Source: UBA8752 sp036159995 (GTDB lineage Bacteria > Bacteroidota > Bacteroidia > Flavobacteriales_D > Sanyastnellaceae). From it: a stretch of DNA of 64,000 nucleotides. Below the pieces are notes generated by a model. It was not told where the DNA came from, ran no database searches, and saw only the letters and a list, made by a program, of their open reading frames with translations. The stretch lies in NCBI GenBank assembly GCA_036159995.1, contig JAYYEI010000047.1:62001-126000 (forward strand). The letters run 5' to 3'. Positions 9,252 through 16,774 of this stretch are shown here, in pieces. The first letter of the stretch is position 1. Every line of letters begins with the position of its first letter. The translations under genes were made by a program, and so were the position numbers.

Positions 9252-10629
9252 GGAATTCTGCGAACCGCGCGTGAAAGTGCGGAATGGTCTCGATGCCCTT
9301 GAAATAGTTGAAGACCCCATAGTGCTCATCCGGGCTGTGGATGGCGTCGCTGTCCAAACCGAAGCCCATGAGCACGGTCTTCAGACCGAGGATGCGCTCG
9401 AAGCTGGTCACGATGGGAATGCTGCCCCCTCCGCGGAATGGGACAGGCTTGCGACCGAACGTGGCCTCCATGGCCGCAGCGGCGGCACGGTATCCCGGGT
9501 GATCGATGGGCGTCACGGCCGGGTGGGCACCGTGCATGATGGTCACCTCGACCTGGCAACTCTCCGGACAAATCGACTCGAAGTGGTTCACGAAGAGCTG
9601 GGTGATCTCGTCGGGATCCTGATCCGGCACGAGGCGCATGGAAATCTTAGCGCTCGCCTCGGAGGCAATGACCGTCTTGGCGCCCTCGCCGGTGTAGCCG
9701 CCCCAGATGCCGTTGACATCGAGGGTCGGACGGATGGACATCCGCTCTGGAGCGCTGTAGTCCTTCTCACCCTCCGTGCCCCCGATGCCGATGCTCGCCT
9801 TGTACTCCTCCTCGCTGAAGGGGGCCTCGGCCATGGCCTCACGCTCGTCGGCGGACAGCTCGATGACCTTGTCGTAGAAGCCGGGCACAGTGATGCGCTG
9901 CTGGTCGTCCTTCAGGGAGGACACGAGCTCGCACAGGATGTTGATCGGGTTGGGCGCCGCACCGCCGTAGAGGCCGCTGTGCAGGTCCCGGTTTGGGCCG
10001 ATCACCTTGACCTCGACATAACTCAGGCCGCGCAGGCCGGTGGTGATGCTGGGGATGTCGTTGGCAATGATGCCGGTGTCGCTCACGAGCACCACATCCG
10101 CAGCGAGCAGGTCCTTGTTCTGCTCGAGGAAGTCATCGAGGTGGTCGCTGCCGACCTCCTCTTCGCCCTCGATGACGAATTTGAGGTTGACCGGCTGGTC
10201 TCCGGATTGGACCATCGCCTCGAGGGCCTTGACGTGCATGAACATCTGGCCCTTGTCGTCACACGCACCCCGGGCAAAGATGGCGCCCTCGGGATGCAGT
10301 TCCGTCTTCCGGATGACCGGCTCGAACGCCGGGGAGGTCCAGAGGTCGAGCGGATCCGGCGGCTGGACGTCGTAGTGTCCATAGACGAGGACCGTCGGCA
10401 GGGCCGGGTCCACAATCCGCTCCCCGTACACGACCGGATAGCCGGGCGTCTGCATGACCTCGACACGGTTGGCCCCCGCCTTGCGCAGGTGGTCCGCCAC
10501 GGATTCCGCACAACGGATCACATCTTCCTTGTAGGCCGGGTCGGCACTGATGGACGGAATGCGGAGCAGGTCGAACAGTTCGTCGAGGAAACGGTCCTTG
10601 TTGGCGGAGAGGAAATCCTGTGCGGTCAT
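9241..10629 (-). CDS. M20-family dipeptidase/peptidase
   Basis: A 462-residue cytoplasmic metallopeptidase of the M20 dipeptidase group (carnosinase/CNDP-like). Visible hallmarks: GHYDVQPPD with zinc ligand His and catalytic Asp, GACDDKGQ with the bridging Asp, EGEEEVGS with the catalytic Glu pair, a dimerisation lid between, and RGGGSIPIV and HSPDEH near the C-terminus. Such enzymes cleave short peptides, usually di- or tripeptides, with two metal ions. No signal peptide is present with the start at 10629; an upstream ATG at 10680 would add 17 poorly conserved residues. Followed by an overlapping lipoprotein gene. Confidence 0.9.
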   Translation of the reverse strand: MTAQDFLSANKDRFLDELFDLLRIPSISADPAYKEDVIRCAESVADHLRKAGANRVEVMQTPGYPVVYGERIVDPALPTVLVYGHYDVQPPDPLDLWTSPAFEPVIRKTELHPEGAIFARGACDDKGQMFMHVKALEAMVQSGDQPVNLKFVIEGEEEVGSDHLDDFLEQNKDLLAADVVLVSDTGIIANDIPSITTGLRGLSYVEVKVIGPNRDLHSGLYGGAAPNPINILCELVSSLKDDQQRITVPGFYDKVIELSADEREAMAEAPFSEEEYKASIGIGGTEGEKDYSAPERMSIRPTLDVNGIWGGYTGEGAKTVIASEASAKISMRLVPDQDPDEITQLFVNHFESICPESCQVEVTIMHGAHPAVTPIDHPGYRAAAAAMEATFGRKPVPFRGGGSIPIVTSFERILGLKTVLMGFGLDSDAIHSPDEHYGVFNYFKGIETIPHFHARFAEFHAG

Positions 10630-10686
10630 GCCTGCAAGGTCGCACGCACGCCGGCTCCGGGCAATGGCCCTGGGACCCAAAAAGAA

Positions 10687-10716
10687 CGGGGCGGGACCCG
10701 TTTGGATCCCGCCCCG
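10687..10716 (-). terminator. Rho-independent terminator after the small exported-protein gene
   Basis: A perfect 10-bp GC-rich stem (10687-10696 with 10707-10716) and a 10-nt loop, followed on the minus strand by a T-rich tract at 10679-10686. It lies 25 nt beyond the second stop (10741) of the amber-interrupted small gene, not after the first stop, which supports the longer frame as the original gene unit. Confidence 0.8.
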
Positions 10717-10740
10717 CCGGCTTCAGGTGAGCCAAGGCCT

Positions 10741-11073
10741 TCAGCCCTGGGCGGAGAAGAGGACATTCCCGGCCTGGTCGGTGAATTCGACACGGACGAT
10801 TTTGGAACCGTACGGCAGGGTGGAGATGAAAGAGTGGTAGGCGATCAGGGCCTAGGACATGTTGGCCGCAACCGTGCTGCGGGTGACCTTCTGGCCATCG
10901 GGGAGGATGGCCATGGCGCGCATCGAGACCGTTCCGTCCACAGCGAGTTCCATGGTGACGGCCGTCTGATTCAGGGCGTCAGCCTCGGCGGCGACAGCGT
11001 TCGTGTTGGCGAAGGAGACGCTGGCGGCGAAGGTGAAAGCGACAGCGAAGAGGGAGGAGGTGAACTTGTTCAT
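10741..11073 (-). pseudogene. Small exported protein interrupted by an in-frame TAG
   Basis: From the ATG at 11073 the frame encodes a signal peptide (MNKFTSSLFAVAFTFAASVSFA) and a short beta-type domain, then meets TAG at 10852-10854 after 73 residues. Reading continues in the same frame for 36 sensible residues (ALIAYHSFIS..., ...VRVEFTDQAGNVLF) to TGA at 10741-10743, directly before a strong terminator. The whole would be about 110 residues of small secreted beta-sandwich type. The possibilities are a nonsense mutation, a sequencing error, or programmed readthrough. The truncated 73-aa version (10852-11073) could still be made. No family recognised. A possible promoter box lies at 11115-11122. 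Confidence 0.7.
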
Positions 11074-11114
11074 GACGTTGGGGATTTTGGGGTGGTTGTT
11101 GTTCGTTGACAGAG

Positions 11115-11122
11115 CAAACATG
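11115..11122 (-). promoter_or_regulatory. Possible -7 box for the small exported-protein gene
   Basis: Minus strand reads CATGTTTG, matching five of the six fixed positions of the Bacteroidota TAnnTTTG element, 41 nt before the ATG at 11073. No clear -33 element was found. Confidence 0.35.
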
Positions 11123-11254
11123 TCGGCGCTTCCGGCCCTCCGAACTGACGTCTCCCATGGACCCGCATTGACTTTCGTCATCCCCCTCCCCCCGTCTTTT
11201 TCTGATGCCACGATGAGGCGGCCGCGGTATCTTGCCGCCGCTTTGGACAGGACA

Positions 11255-12457
11255 ATGACTTCCCCGCCCGAACACACCGCCCACCCCACGTCGGCCCCAA
11301 TGCGCTTCGACAACACGGCGGTGGCCTTCGCCCACCGGTCAGACCGCGAACTCCGTCGGGCGCGCTGGATGTTCGGCCTCATTGGCGCCCCCCTTCTCGT
11401 CCGACTCGGATCCCGCCTTCTCCGCCTCGCCGTCTCCCTGCGCCTGCCCATCGGATGGGCCGTCGGCCCTGTCTTCGACTACTTCTGCGGAGGAGAGGAC
11501 ATCGAGGACAGCCGCTCGACCTCCGAACGGCTCCACCAATTCGGCGTAAAGACCATCCTCGACTACAGTGCCGAAGGCCAGACTGGCGAATCCGCCCTCG
11601 ACGCGGCCCGGGACGAGATCCTCGCCACCATCCACGCCGCCGAGGGCGACCCCCGCTTCGCCTTCGCCGTCTTCAAGGTGAGCGCCCTGTCCGACAACGA
11701 CCTGCTCGAGGAAAAGGGCCGGGGCGAGCGGCTCTCCACTGAGCGCGAAGCCGCCTGGCAACGGGTGGAGGACCGGGTGTCCACGCTCTGTCGCGAAGCT
11801 GCTGATCGGGGGGGGCGCATCATGATCGACGCCGAGGAGACCTGGTTGCAAGACGCCATCGATGACCTCGCCGAAGCGATGATGCGGAACCACAACCGCG
11901 AACGATGCGTGGTCTTCACCACCGCACAACTCTATCGACACGATCGCCTGGCGTACACCCAGGGCCTCGAGGACCGGGCCAGGAACGAAGGGTGGATTGC
12001 CGGAATCAAACTGGTCCGCGGCGCCTACATGGAAAAGGAGCGCCAGCGGGCAGCGGAACAGGGACGCCCCTCCCCCATCCAGCCCGACAAGGCGGCCACG
12101 GATCGGGATTTCAATGCCGCCATCGATTTCGCCCTCGATCGGCTCGACCACCTGAACATCGTCTGCGGCACGCACAATGAGGCGAGTACGGCCCGGTTGG
12201 CGGACGGCATGAAGGACCGGGGACTCGACCCCTCCGATGGCCGGGTGGCCTTCGCGCAGCTGCTGGGCATGAGCGACCACCTGAGCTTCAACCTCGCCCA
12301 CCGCGGGTACACCGCGGCCAAGTATGTCCCCTACGGCCCCCTGCGGGAGGCCATTCCCTATCTGATCCGCCGGGCCGAGGAGAATACCTCCGTCGGCGGA
12401 CAGACCTCGCGGGAGCTGAGCCTCATCCGCACGGAACTCGCCCGCCGGAAGGGCTGA
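11255..12457 (+). CDS. Proline dehydrogenase
   Basis: A 400-residue FAD-dependent proline dehydrogenase, converting proline to pyrroline-5-carboxylate and passing electrons to quinone. It is the stand-alone type, without the P5C dehydrogenase half of PutA. Seen: KTILDYSAEG at the start of the barrel, an IMIDAEETW strand, KLVRGAYMEKE with substrate-binding Arg255 and Glu260, CGTHNEAS, QLLGMSDHLS, and the C-terminal RRAEENTS helix with paired Arg that bind the proline carboxylate. The ATG at 11255 is chosen because upstream in-frame codons run into the divergent promoter region and are not protein-like. A P5C dehydrogenase gene is not next to it. Converges on the DUF4258 gene with a 3-nt gap. 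Confidence 0.93.
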   Translation: MTSPPEHTAHPTSAPMRFDNTAVAFAHRSDRELRRARWMFGLIGAPLLVRLGSRLLRLAVSLRLPIGWAVGPVFDYFCGGEDIEDSRSTSERLHQFGVKTILDYSAEGQTGESALDAARDEILATIHAAEGDPRFAFAVFKVSALSDNDLLEEKGRGERLSTEREAAWQRVEDRVSTLCREAADRGGRIMIDAEETWLQDAIDDLAEAMMRNHNRERCVVFTTAQLYRHDRLAYTQGLEDRARNEGWIAGIKLVRGAYMEKERQRAAEQGRPSPIQPDKAATDRDFNAAIDFALDRLDHLNIVCGTHNEASTARLADGMKDRGLDPSDGRVAFAQLLGMSDHLSFNLAHRGYTAAKYVPYGPLREAIPYLIRRAEENTSVGGQTSRELSLIRTELARRKG

Positions 12458-12460
12458 CCC

Positions 12461-12850
12461 TCATTCACAATGGCACCCACCGGGAAGGGCCTCGAGCTCC
12501 ACCTTCCGGACGGTTGTCGTGGTGTCCGTCACCACGAATTCGGCTGAGCGCGCTTTGCCCTCGATCCGATAGAATTTGCCCGTGCCCTCCTCATTGCGCA
12601 CGTCGCTGCGGCCATACCGGATGCGCCCCTCCTCGAGCAGGGAGCGCAGGTCCGCCATGGTCACCGCGCCACATTGCATGAGGCAGCGGGTCCGCTCGTC
12701 ACCGATGAGACCGGGCTCACCAAGGAATCGACGCACCTGCTCATTGGGCAGCCAGGAACTGCAGGAACGCGTGCCGAAAAAGAAGAAGGCGAGGAGGGTG
12801 CCGATGAACAGGCCCACCATGTACCGCCACAAGCGCTGCGTGAAGTTCAT
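12461..12850 (-). CDS. DUF4258-type membrane-anchored protein
   Basis: A 129-residue protein with one N-terminal transmembrane helix (VGLFIGTLLAFFFFG) and a soluble tail. The tail carries LPNEQVRRFLGEPG, RCLMQCGA, a DLRSLLEEGRI helix, and ends with the Cys-rich GGCHCE. The layout matches a conserved Bacteroidota family annotated DUF4258, of unknown function. The four tail cysteines could bind metal or form disulfides, but this is a guess. It is transcribed divergently from the ABC ATPase at 12892, with a promoter box ending only 4 nt before its ATG. Confidence 0.7.
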   Translation of the reverse strand: MNFTQRLWRYMVGLFIGTLLAFFFFGTRSCSSWLPNEQVRRFLGEPGLIGDERTRCLMQCGAVTMADLRSLLEEGRIRYGRSDVRNEEGTGKFYRIEGKARSAEFVVTDTTTTVRKVELEALPGGCHCE

Positions 12851-12854
12851 GGTG

Positions 12855-12862
12855 CAAAGATG
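12855..12862 (-). promoter_or_regulatory. -7 promoter box abutting the DUF4258 start
   Basis: Minus strand reads CATCTTTG (five of six TAnnTTTG positions), ending 4 nt before the ATG at 12850. The spacing implies transcription starting at or next to the A of the start codon. Confidence 0.5.
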
Positions 12863-12891
12863 GGCGTCCCGGCATCGTAACTTCAGCGGCC

Positions 12892-13542
12892 ATGCTCAGG
12901 ACGCAGGGATTGAGATACCGCTATGCGGACGACGGGCCGGAATTGGCCTTTCCGGACCTCGACGTGGGGCGTGGCAAGGAGCTTCTCCTGCTCGGCGCCT
13001 CCGGCACGGGCAAGACCACCCTGCTGCACCTGATCGCCGGCATGAGGACGCCATCGGCTGGAGACGTTCACCTCGACGGCCGCCCCTTCAGTGCCCTCCC
13101 CACAGCGGAACGTGACCTGGCCCGCGGCCAGCACATGGGCATCGTCTTCCAGACCGCCCATTTCGTCCGAAGCCTGACCGTCTCGGAAAACCTCGCCCTC
13201 GCGCAGACCCTGGCCGGACTGGAACCAGACGCGGCCCGCATCGAATCCCTGCTCACCGGTCTCGGCCTCAGCCACAAACTGAACGCCCGCGTGGACGCCC
13301 TCTCCGTCGGAGAACAGCAGCGGGTCTCCATCGCGCGTGCCGTCGTGCACGGCCCAGGCATCATCCTAGCCGACGAGCCCACGAGCGCCCTCGACGACAC
13401 CAACACCGACGCGGTGCTCGATCTGCTCCGCCAGCAGGCCGCCGACTCCGGCGCCGCCCTCCTCATCGTCACCCACGACCAGCGGCTGAAGGACCGGATG
13501 GCCGACCGGGTGGAATTGACCCTCAACCCCACCGCCGCATGA
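12892..13542 (+). CDS. ABC transporter ATP-binding protein (LolD/MacB-type)
   Basis: A 216-residue ABC ATPase that powers the permease encoded next. Walker A is GASGTGKTT (35-43), the Q-loop is VFQTAHF, the signature is LSVGEQQRVSIARA (SVGEQ in place of SGGQQ), Walker B is IILADEP and the H-loop is VTHD. It belongs to the LolD/MacB/FtsE-like branch that pairs with FtsX-fold permeases, not to uptake systems with classical membrane domains. The stop overlaps the permease start (ATGA at 13539). With the following exported Cys-motif protein it resembles metal-linked ABC clusters in Gammaproteobacteria. Confidence 0.9.
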   Translation: MLRTQGLRYRYADDGPELAFPDLDVGRGKELLLLGASGTGKTTLLHLIAGMRTPSAGDVHLDGRPFSALPTAERDLARGQHMGIVFQTAHFVRSLTVSENLALAQTLAGLEPDAARIESLLTGLGLSHKLNARVDALSVGEQQRVSIARAVVHGPGIILADEPTSALDDTNTDAVLDLLRQQAADSGAALLIVTHDQRLKDRMADRVELTLNPTAA

Positions 13543-14711
13543 GGTCCGCCCGCCTCGCCCGCCGCAATGTGATGGACCGTCCGCTGGAGAGCGGGCTGAG
13601 CGTGTTGCTTCTCGCCTTCGGGGTCGGCATCATCAGCCTGATGCTGCTCATGCAACGCAGCCTGACCGAGGACCTCGACCGCAACATCAAAGACATCGAC
13701 CTCGTGCTCGGCGCCAAGGGCAGCCCCTTGCAATCCATCCTCGCCAACGTCTACCACGTGGACGTGCCCACCGGCAACATCCCCCTCGCCGAAGCGCGCA
13801 AGGTGATGCGCCACCCGTACATCGAGTCCTCCATTCCGTTGGCCTACGGCGACAACTACGAACTCTTCCGCATCGTCGGCACGGAGGCCAGCTATCCCGA
13901 ACACTACGGAGCCGAGGTGACGGAAGGCCGGCTGTTCGAGGCGCCCTTCGAGGTGACGGTCGGCGCAGAAGCCGCTGCCGCCACGGGGCTCGGGATCGGA
14001 GACACCTTCTACAGCGCCCACGGCCTCAAGGATGGCACCGACGTCCACCGCGACAAGGTGTACACGGTCGTCGGCGTCTTCGGCGCCACGGGGTCGGTCA
14101 TCGACCAACTCCTGCTCACCTCCATCGAATCAGTTTGGGGGGTCCACGCCGACATTGAAGGCGCCGACCAAGAGATCACGGCCGTCCTGCTGAAGAAGAA
14201 GAATCCACTCGCCATCCTGACCCTGCCGAACCTCCTCCGGGACACCCCCATGCAGGTCGCGCTGCCCGCCATCGAGATGAACCGGCTCACCCAGCAATTC
14301 GGCATCGGCCTCAGCACCCTGCGTGCCGTGGCCCTGCTCATCATGGGCCTGTCCTTCGTCAGCGTCTTCATCGCCCTCTTCGCGAGCCTGCGGGACCGCC
14401 GCTACGAACTGGCCCTGATGCGCACCATGGGGGCCCCTCCCCGTCGGCTCTTCACCTTGGTCCTGTTCGAAGGACTCTGGATGACTGTGGCGGGCATCGC
14501 CATCGGACTCGCGCTCAGCCGCCTCGGCGTAATGGTCCTCGCCGGCGCCCTCGCCGACCGCTTCCACTACGACGTGGCCCAGTTGGCCCCGGTTTCGGGG
14601 GAAGGGTTCCTCGTGGTGGCCGCCCTCGCAGTCGGCACCCTTGCCGCGGCCCTGCCTGCCCGTTCCGCGCTGCGCATCGACATTTCGAATACGTTGGGTC
14701 AGGGGCGTTGA
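13539..14711 (+). CDS. FtsX-like ABC transporter permease
   Basis: A 390-residue MacB/LolC-type permease. It has an N-terminal helix (SGLSVLLLAFGVGIISLMLL), a roughly 230-residue periplasmic domain, then three C-terminal helices: one at LRAVALLIMGLSFVSVFIAL, one at LFEGLWMTVAGIAIGLALS, and a last at GFLVVAALAVGTLAAALPA. The cytoplasmic RRYELALMRTMGAPPRRLF coupling helix is typical of FtsX permeases. The periplasmic part includes DLVLGAKGSPLQ, seen in this subfamily. It works with the ATPase encoded 4 nt upstream in overlap, moving or releasing a substrate at the inner membrane. Such proteins are often mechanotransmitters rather than channels. Substrate inferred as metal or metal-chaperone related only from context. 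Confidence 0.85.
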   Translation: MRSARLARRNVMDRPLESGLSVLLLAFGVGIISLMLLMQRSLTEDLDRNIKDIDLVLGAKGSPLQSILANVYHVDVPTGNIPLAEARKVMRHPYIESSIPLAYGDNYELFRIVGTEASYPEHYGAEVTEGRLFEAPFEVTVGAEAAAATGLGIGDTFYSAHGLKDGTDVHRDKVYTVVGVFGATGSVIDQLLLTSIESVWGVHADIEGADQEITAVLLKKKNPLAILTLPNLLRDTPMQVALPAIEMNRLTQQFGIGLSTLRAVALLIMGLSFVSVFIALFASLRDRRYELALMRTMGAPPRRLFTLVLFEGLWMTVAGIAIGLALSRLGVMVLAGALADRFHYDVAQLAPVSGEGFLVVAALAVGTLAAALPARSALRIDISNTLGQGR

Positions 14712-14743
14712 CGCGCCGGGGATTCCGGCCGTAATTTCACGGC

Positions 14744-15304
14744 ATGTCCCGGTCCCTGCATCGCACCCTGTTTGCCGCCCTCGGCCTTCTCGGTCTCGCC
14801 GCCCTGGACTTGAGCTCCTACTGCCATCCTGACCCGACTTCGCCGGACCTCGCCCTCATCGGTGCCGCCAAGGCAGCCGAGCCGGAAGCGGCCATCGTGA
14901 ACGTCACCCAAGCTGAAGACTACCGCGAATTGACCTGGGCCGAGCTTGCCGATGTCGACTTCAAGGACGTCTACCTCGAAGAGCTGGACAGCTACTACTG
15001 GAAGCCGCAATTCGGCCCGCAGGTGCTCGCCGCCGAGGGGCAGGACGTCTACATCACGGGCTATGTCATCCCGGTCGACCTCGATGAGGACTTCTACGTC
15101 CTTTCCCGCTACCCCTTCGCCAACTGCTTCTTCTGCGGGGGCGCCGGCCCGGAAAGCGTCATCGACCTCCGCTTCGCCGACAGTGACCATCGTACTTACC
15201 AGACCGACGAGCGTCTGACCTTCCACGGCAACGTCCGGCTCAACGCCGACGACGTCTACCAGATGAACTACATCTTGGAGGGCGCCGAGGAGCATCCCCT
15301 CTGA
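14744..15304 (+). CDS. Exported CxxC protein, DUF3299-like, beside ABC transporter
   Basis: A 186-residue protein with an N-terminal hydrophobic segment (signal or anchor, LFAALGLLGLAAL) and a compact domain. The domain holds LTWAELADVDF, a long strand VYITGYVIPVD, and the striking FANCFFCGGAGPESV motif, a CxxC followed by GGAGPES. The fold signature resembles DUF3299-like exported proteins, which in Vibrio lie beside an ABC ATPase and FtsX permease in a zinc-uptake (zrg-type) cluster. I infer a metal-binding or metal-handling role in the periplasm; the two Cys are the obvious ligands. It starts 32 nt after the permease stop and is probably the last gene of that operon. Confidence 0.65.
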   Translation: MSRSLHRTLFAALGLLGLAALDLSSYCHPDPTSPDLALIGAAKAAEPEAAIVNVTQAEDYRELTWAELADVDFKDVYLEELDSYYWKPQFGPQVLAAEGQDVYITGYVIPVDLDEDFYVLSRYPFANCFFCGGAGPESVIDLRFADSDHRTYQTDERLTFHGNVRLNADDVYQMNYILEGAEEHPL

Positions 15305-15346
15305 GCACACCGCGAGGCGCCCCCTTCCCTTCGGCCAGACATGAAA

Positions 15347-15376
15347 CGACCCGGCGCCACTTCGGCCACCGGGTCG
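15347..15376 (-). terminator. Putative terminator hairpin after the 66-aa gene
   Basis: An 8-bp perfect stem (15347-15354 with 15369-15376) with partial further pairing in the loop. On the minus strand it is followed by a short TTTC tract. It sits between the convergent 66-aa gene and the exported CxxC gene and could serve both; the weak T tract lowers confidence. Confidence 0.45.
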
Positions 15377-15403
15377 CGTGGGGGTGAGAAAGAAGCCCGA
15401 TCG

Positions 15404-15604
15404 TCACATGGCGATCTGGGCGGGAAAGGTGTTCAGGATGATGTCCTGATACCGCTGTCCGAAGTGCTCCATGCACCATTGACGGAGACGCGTGATGTCC
15501 GCGGTCTCTAGCCGTTTGATGCTCTTGGCGAGCTCTTTGGCGAACAGGTGGCGGTCAAAACTGACCTTGGCCAGAATGCGCTGGCAGTATTCCAACATTT
15601 TCAT
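15404..15604 (-). CDS. Small conserved protein of unknown function (66 aa)
   Basis: A 66-residue soluble, helical protein starting MKMLEYCQRILAKVSF (a second Met codon lies at 15598). It has a basic RHLFAKELAKSIKRL helix and a C-terminal RQWCMEHFGQRY segment. From memory, very similar short proteins starting MLEYCK-ILxKVSFD are widespread in Bacteroidota and remain uncharacterised. No motif for DNA, RNA or metal binding is clear, although the positive helices and two Cys are conserved-looking. It lies alone between a terminator-like hairpin and the divergent trhO gene. Confidence 0.75.
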   Translation of the reverse strand: MKMLEYCQRILAKVSFDRHLFAKELAKSIKRLETADITRLRQWCMEHFGQRYQDIILNTFPAQIAM

Positions 15605-15726
15605 TGAATGGTGAATCACGTTTGCGTAAGGCGTAGCCTCGTGAAAGTATCCGATGAGAGGCCAATCTGCAAACGCCAATCGGGCCCGAAGCGTATATCG
15701 GAACCTTCCTGCGCAGGCGTAAGCGC

Positions 15727-15734
15727 TATTTTTG
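15727..15734 (+). promoter_or_regulatory. -7 promoter box abutting the trhO start
   Basis: Plus strand reads TATTTTTG, a perfect TAnnTTTG match, ending 5 nt before the GTG at 15740. The transcript would begin at about the start codon, arguing both for the GTG start and for a leaderless mRNA. Confidence 0.6.
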
Positions 15735-15739
15735 CCGTC

Positions 15740-16771
15740 GTGGACACGCCGCTGCACAACCGACTTGACCGGGCTTCCCTGGTCCACCGACTCGACCGGG
15801 ACGGGCGCGAGCGGACCACATTGAGCCTGTACCGATACGCCAAGGTGGACAACCCGGACTTCCTCCGCGACCACCTCTTCGCCACCTGGCAGCCCCTCGG
15901 AGTGCTGGGCCGCATTTACGTGAGCGGAGAAGGGATCAATGCCCAGTTGAGCGTCCCGACCGAGCGCTTCGGCGACTTCCGGAACAGCCTCGAGGCCATC
16001 GACTGGCTGCAGGGCGTCCGACTCAACATCGCCATCGAGGGCGACGACAAGAGTTTCCTCAAGCTCATCATCAAGGTCCGGGACAAGATCGTCGCCGACG
16101 GACTGGACGATGACGGGTTCGACGTGACCGACTGCGGAAAGCATGTCTCCGCCGAGGAGTTCAACGCCCTCGCCGAGCAACCCGACACCGTGGTGGTCGA
16201 CATGCGAAACCACTACGAAAGCGAGGTCGGTCACTTCCGTGGCGCGATCCTGCCCGCCGCCGAGACCTTCCGCGACGAGATCCGCGAAGTCGAGGATCTG
16301 CTCGCCGACCGCAAGGACCAGAACATCGTGCTCTACTGCACCGGGGGCATCCGGTGCGAGAAAGCCAGCGCCTACCTCAAGCACAAGGGATTCCCCAACG
16401 TCCACCAATTGGAGGGGGGCATCATCGAATACGTGAGGCAGGTCAAGGAACACGGCCTCAACAACCGGTTCCGCGGCGTCAACTTCGTCTTCGACGAGCG
16501 AATGGCCGAGCGGGTCTCCGACGACGTGGTCGCCGAATGCCACCACTGTGGCACGGCGTGCGACACCATGGTCAACTGCGCCAATCCGGCCTGCAACGTG
16601 CTGATGGTGCAATGCCCCGGCTGCGCCGAATCCATGGCCGGCACCTGCGGCAGCGAATGCCAGGAGTTCCTGACCCTGCCCGAAGAAGAACAGAAGACAC
16701 GCCGATCAGGCCTGCGTCCCGAACACCGGACGCTCCGCCAGCCTGGCTCCGCCCGGCAGGCCGAGGACTGA
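15740..16771 (+). CDS. trhO: tRNA uridine(34) hydroxylase TrhO (rhodanese family)
   Basis: A 343-residue TrhO/YceA enzyme, which hydroxylates uridine 34 of tRNA anticodons on the route to cmo5U/mo5U. The N-terminal acylphosphatase-like domain holds GRIYVSGEGINAQLS. The rhodanese domain has VVDMRNHYESEVGHFRGA and the active loop C200-T-G-G-I-R-C206, and the C-terminal Cys-rich tail (CHHCG, CANPAC, CPGCAES) is typical of the family. The GTG at 15740 is chosen because an exact promoter box ends 5 nt upstream; an earlier ATG at 15608 would place that box inside the gene and add non-conserved residues. Converges on queG, another wobble-base modification gene, with a 3-nt gap. Confidence 0.92.
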   Translation: MDTPLHNRLDRASLVHRLDRDGRERTTLSLYRYAKVDNPDFLRDHLFATWQPLGVLGRIYVSGEGINAQLSVPTERFGDFRNSLEAIDWLQGVRLNIAIEGDDKSFLKLIIKVRDKIVADGLDDDGFDVTDCGKHVSAEEFNALAEQPDTVVVDMRNHYESEVGHFRGAILPAAETFRDEIREVEDLLADRKDQNIVLYCTGGIRCEKASAYLKHKGFPNVHQLEGGIIEYVRQVKEHGLNNRFRGVNFVFDERMAERVSDDVVAECHHCGTACDTMVNCANPACNVLMVQCPGCAESMAGTCGSECQEFLTLPEEEQKTRRSGLRPEHRTLRQPGSARQAED

Positions 16772-16774
16772 CCG

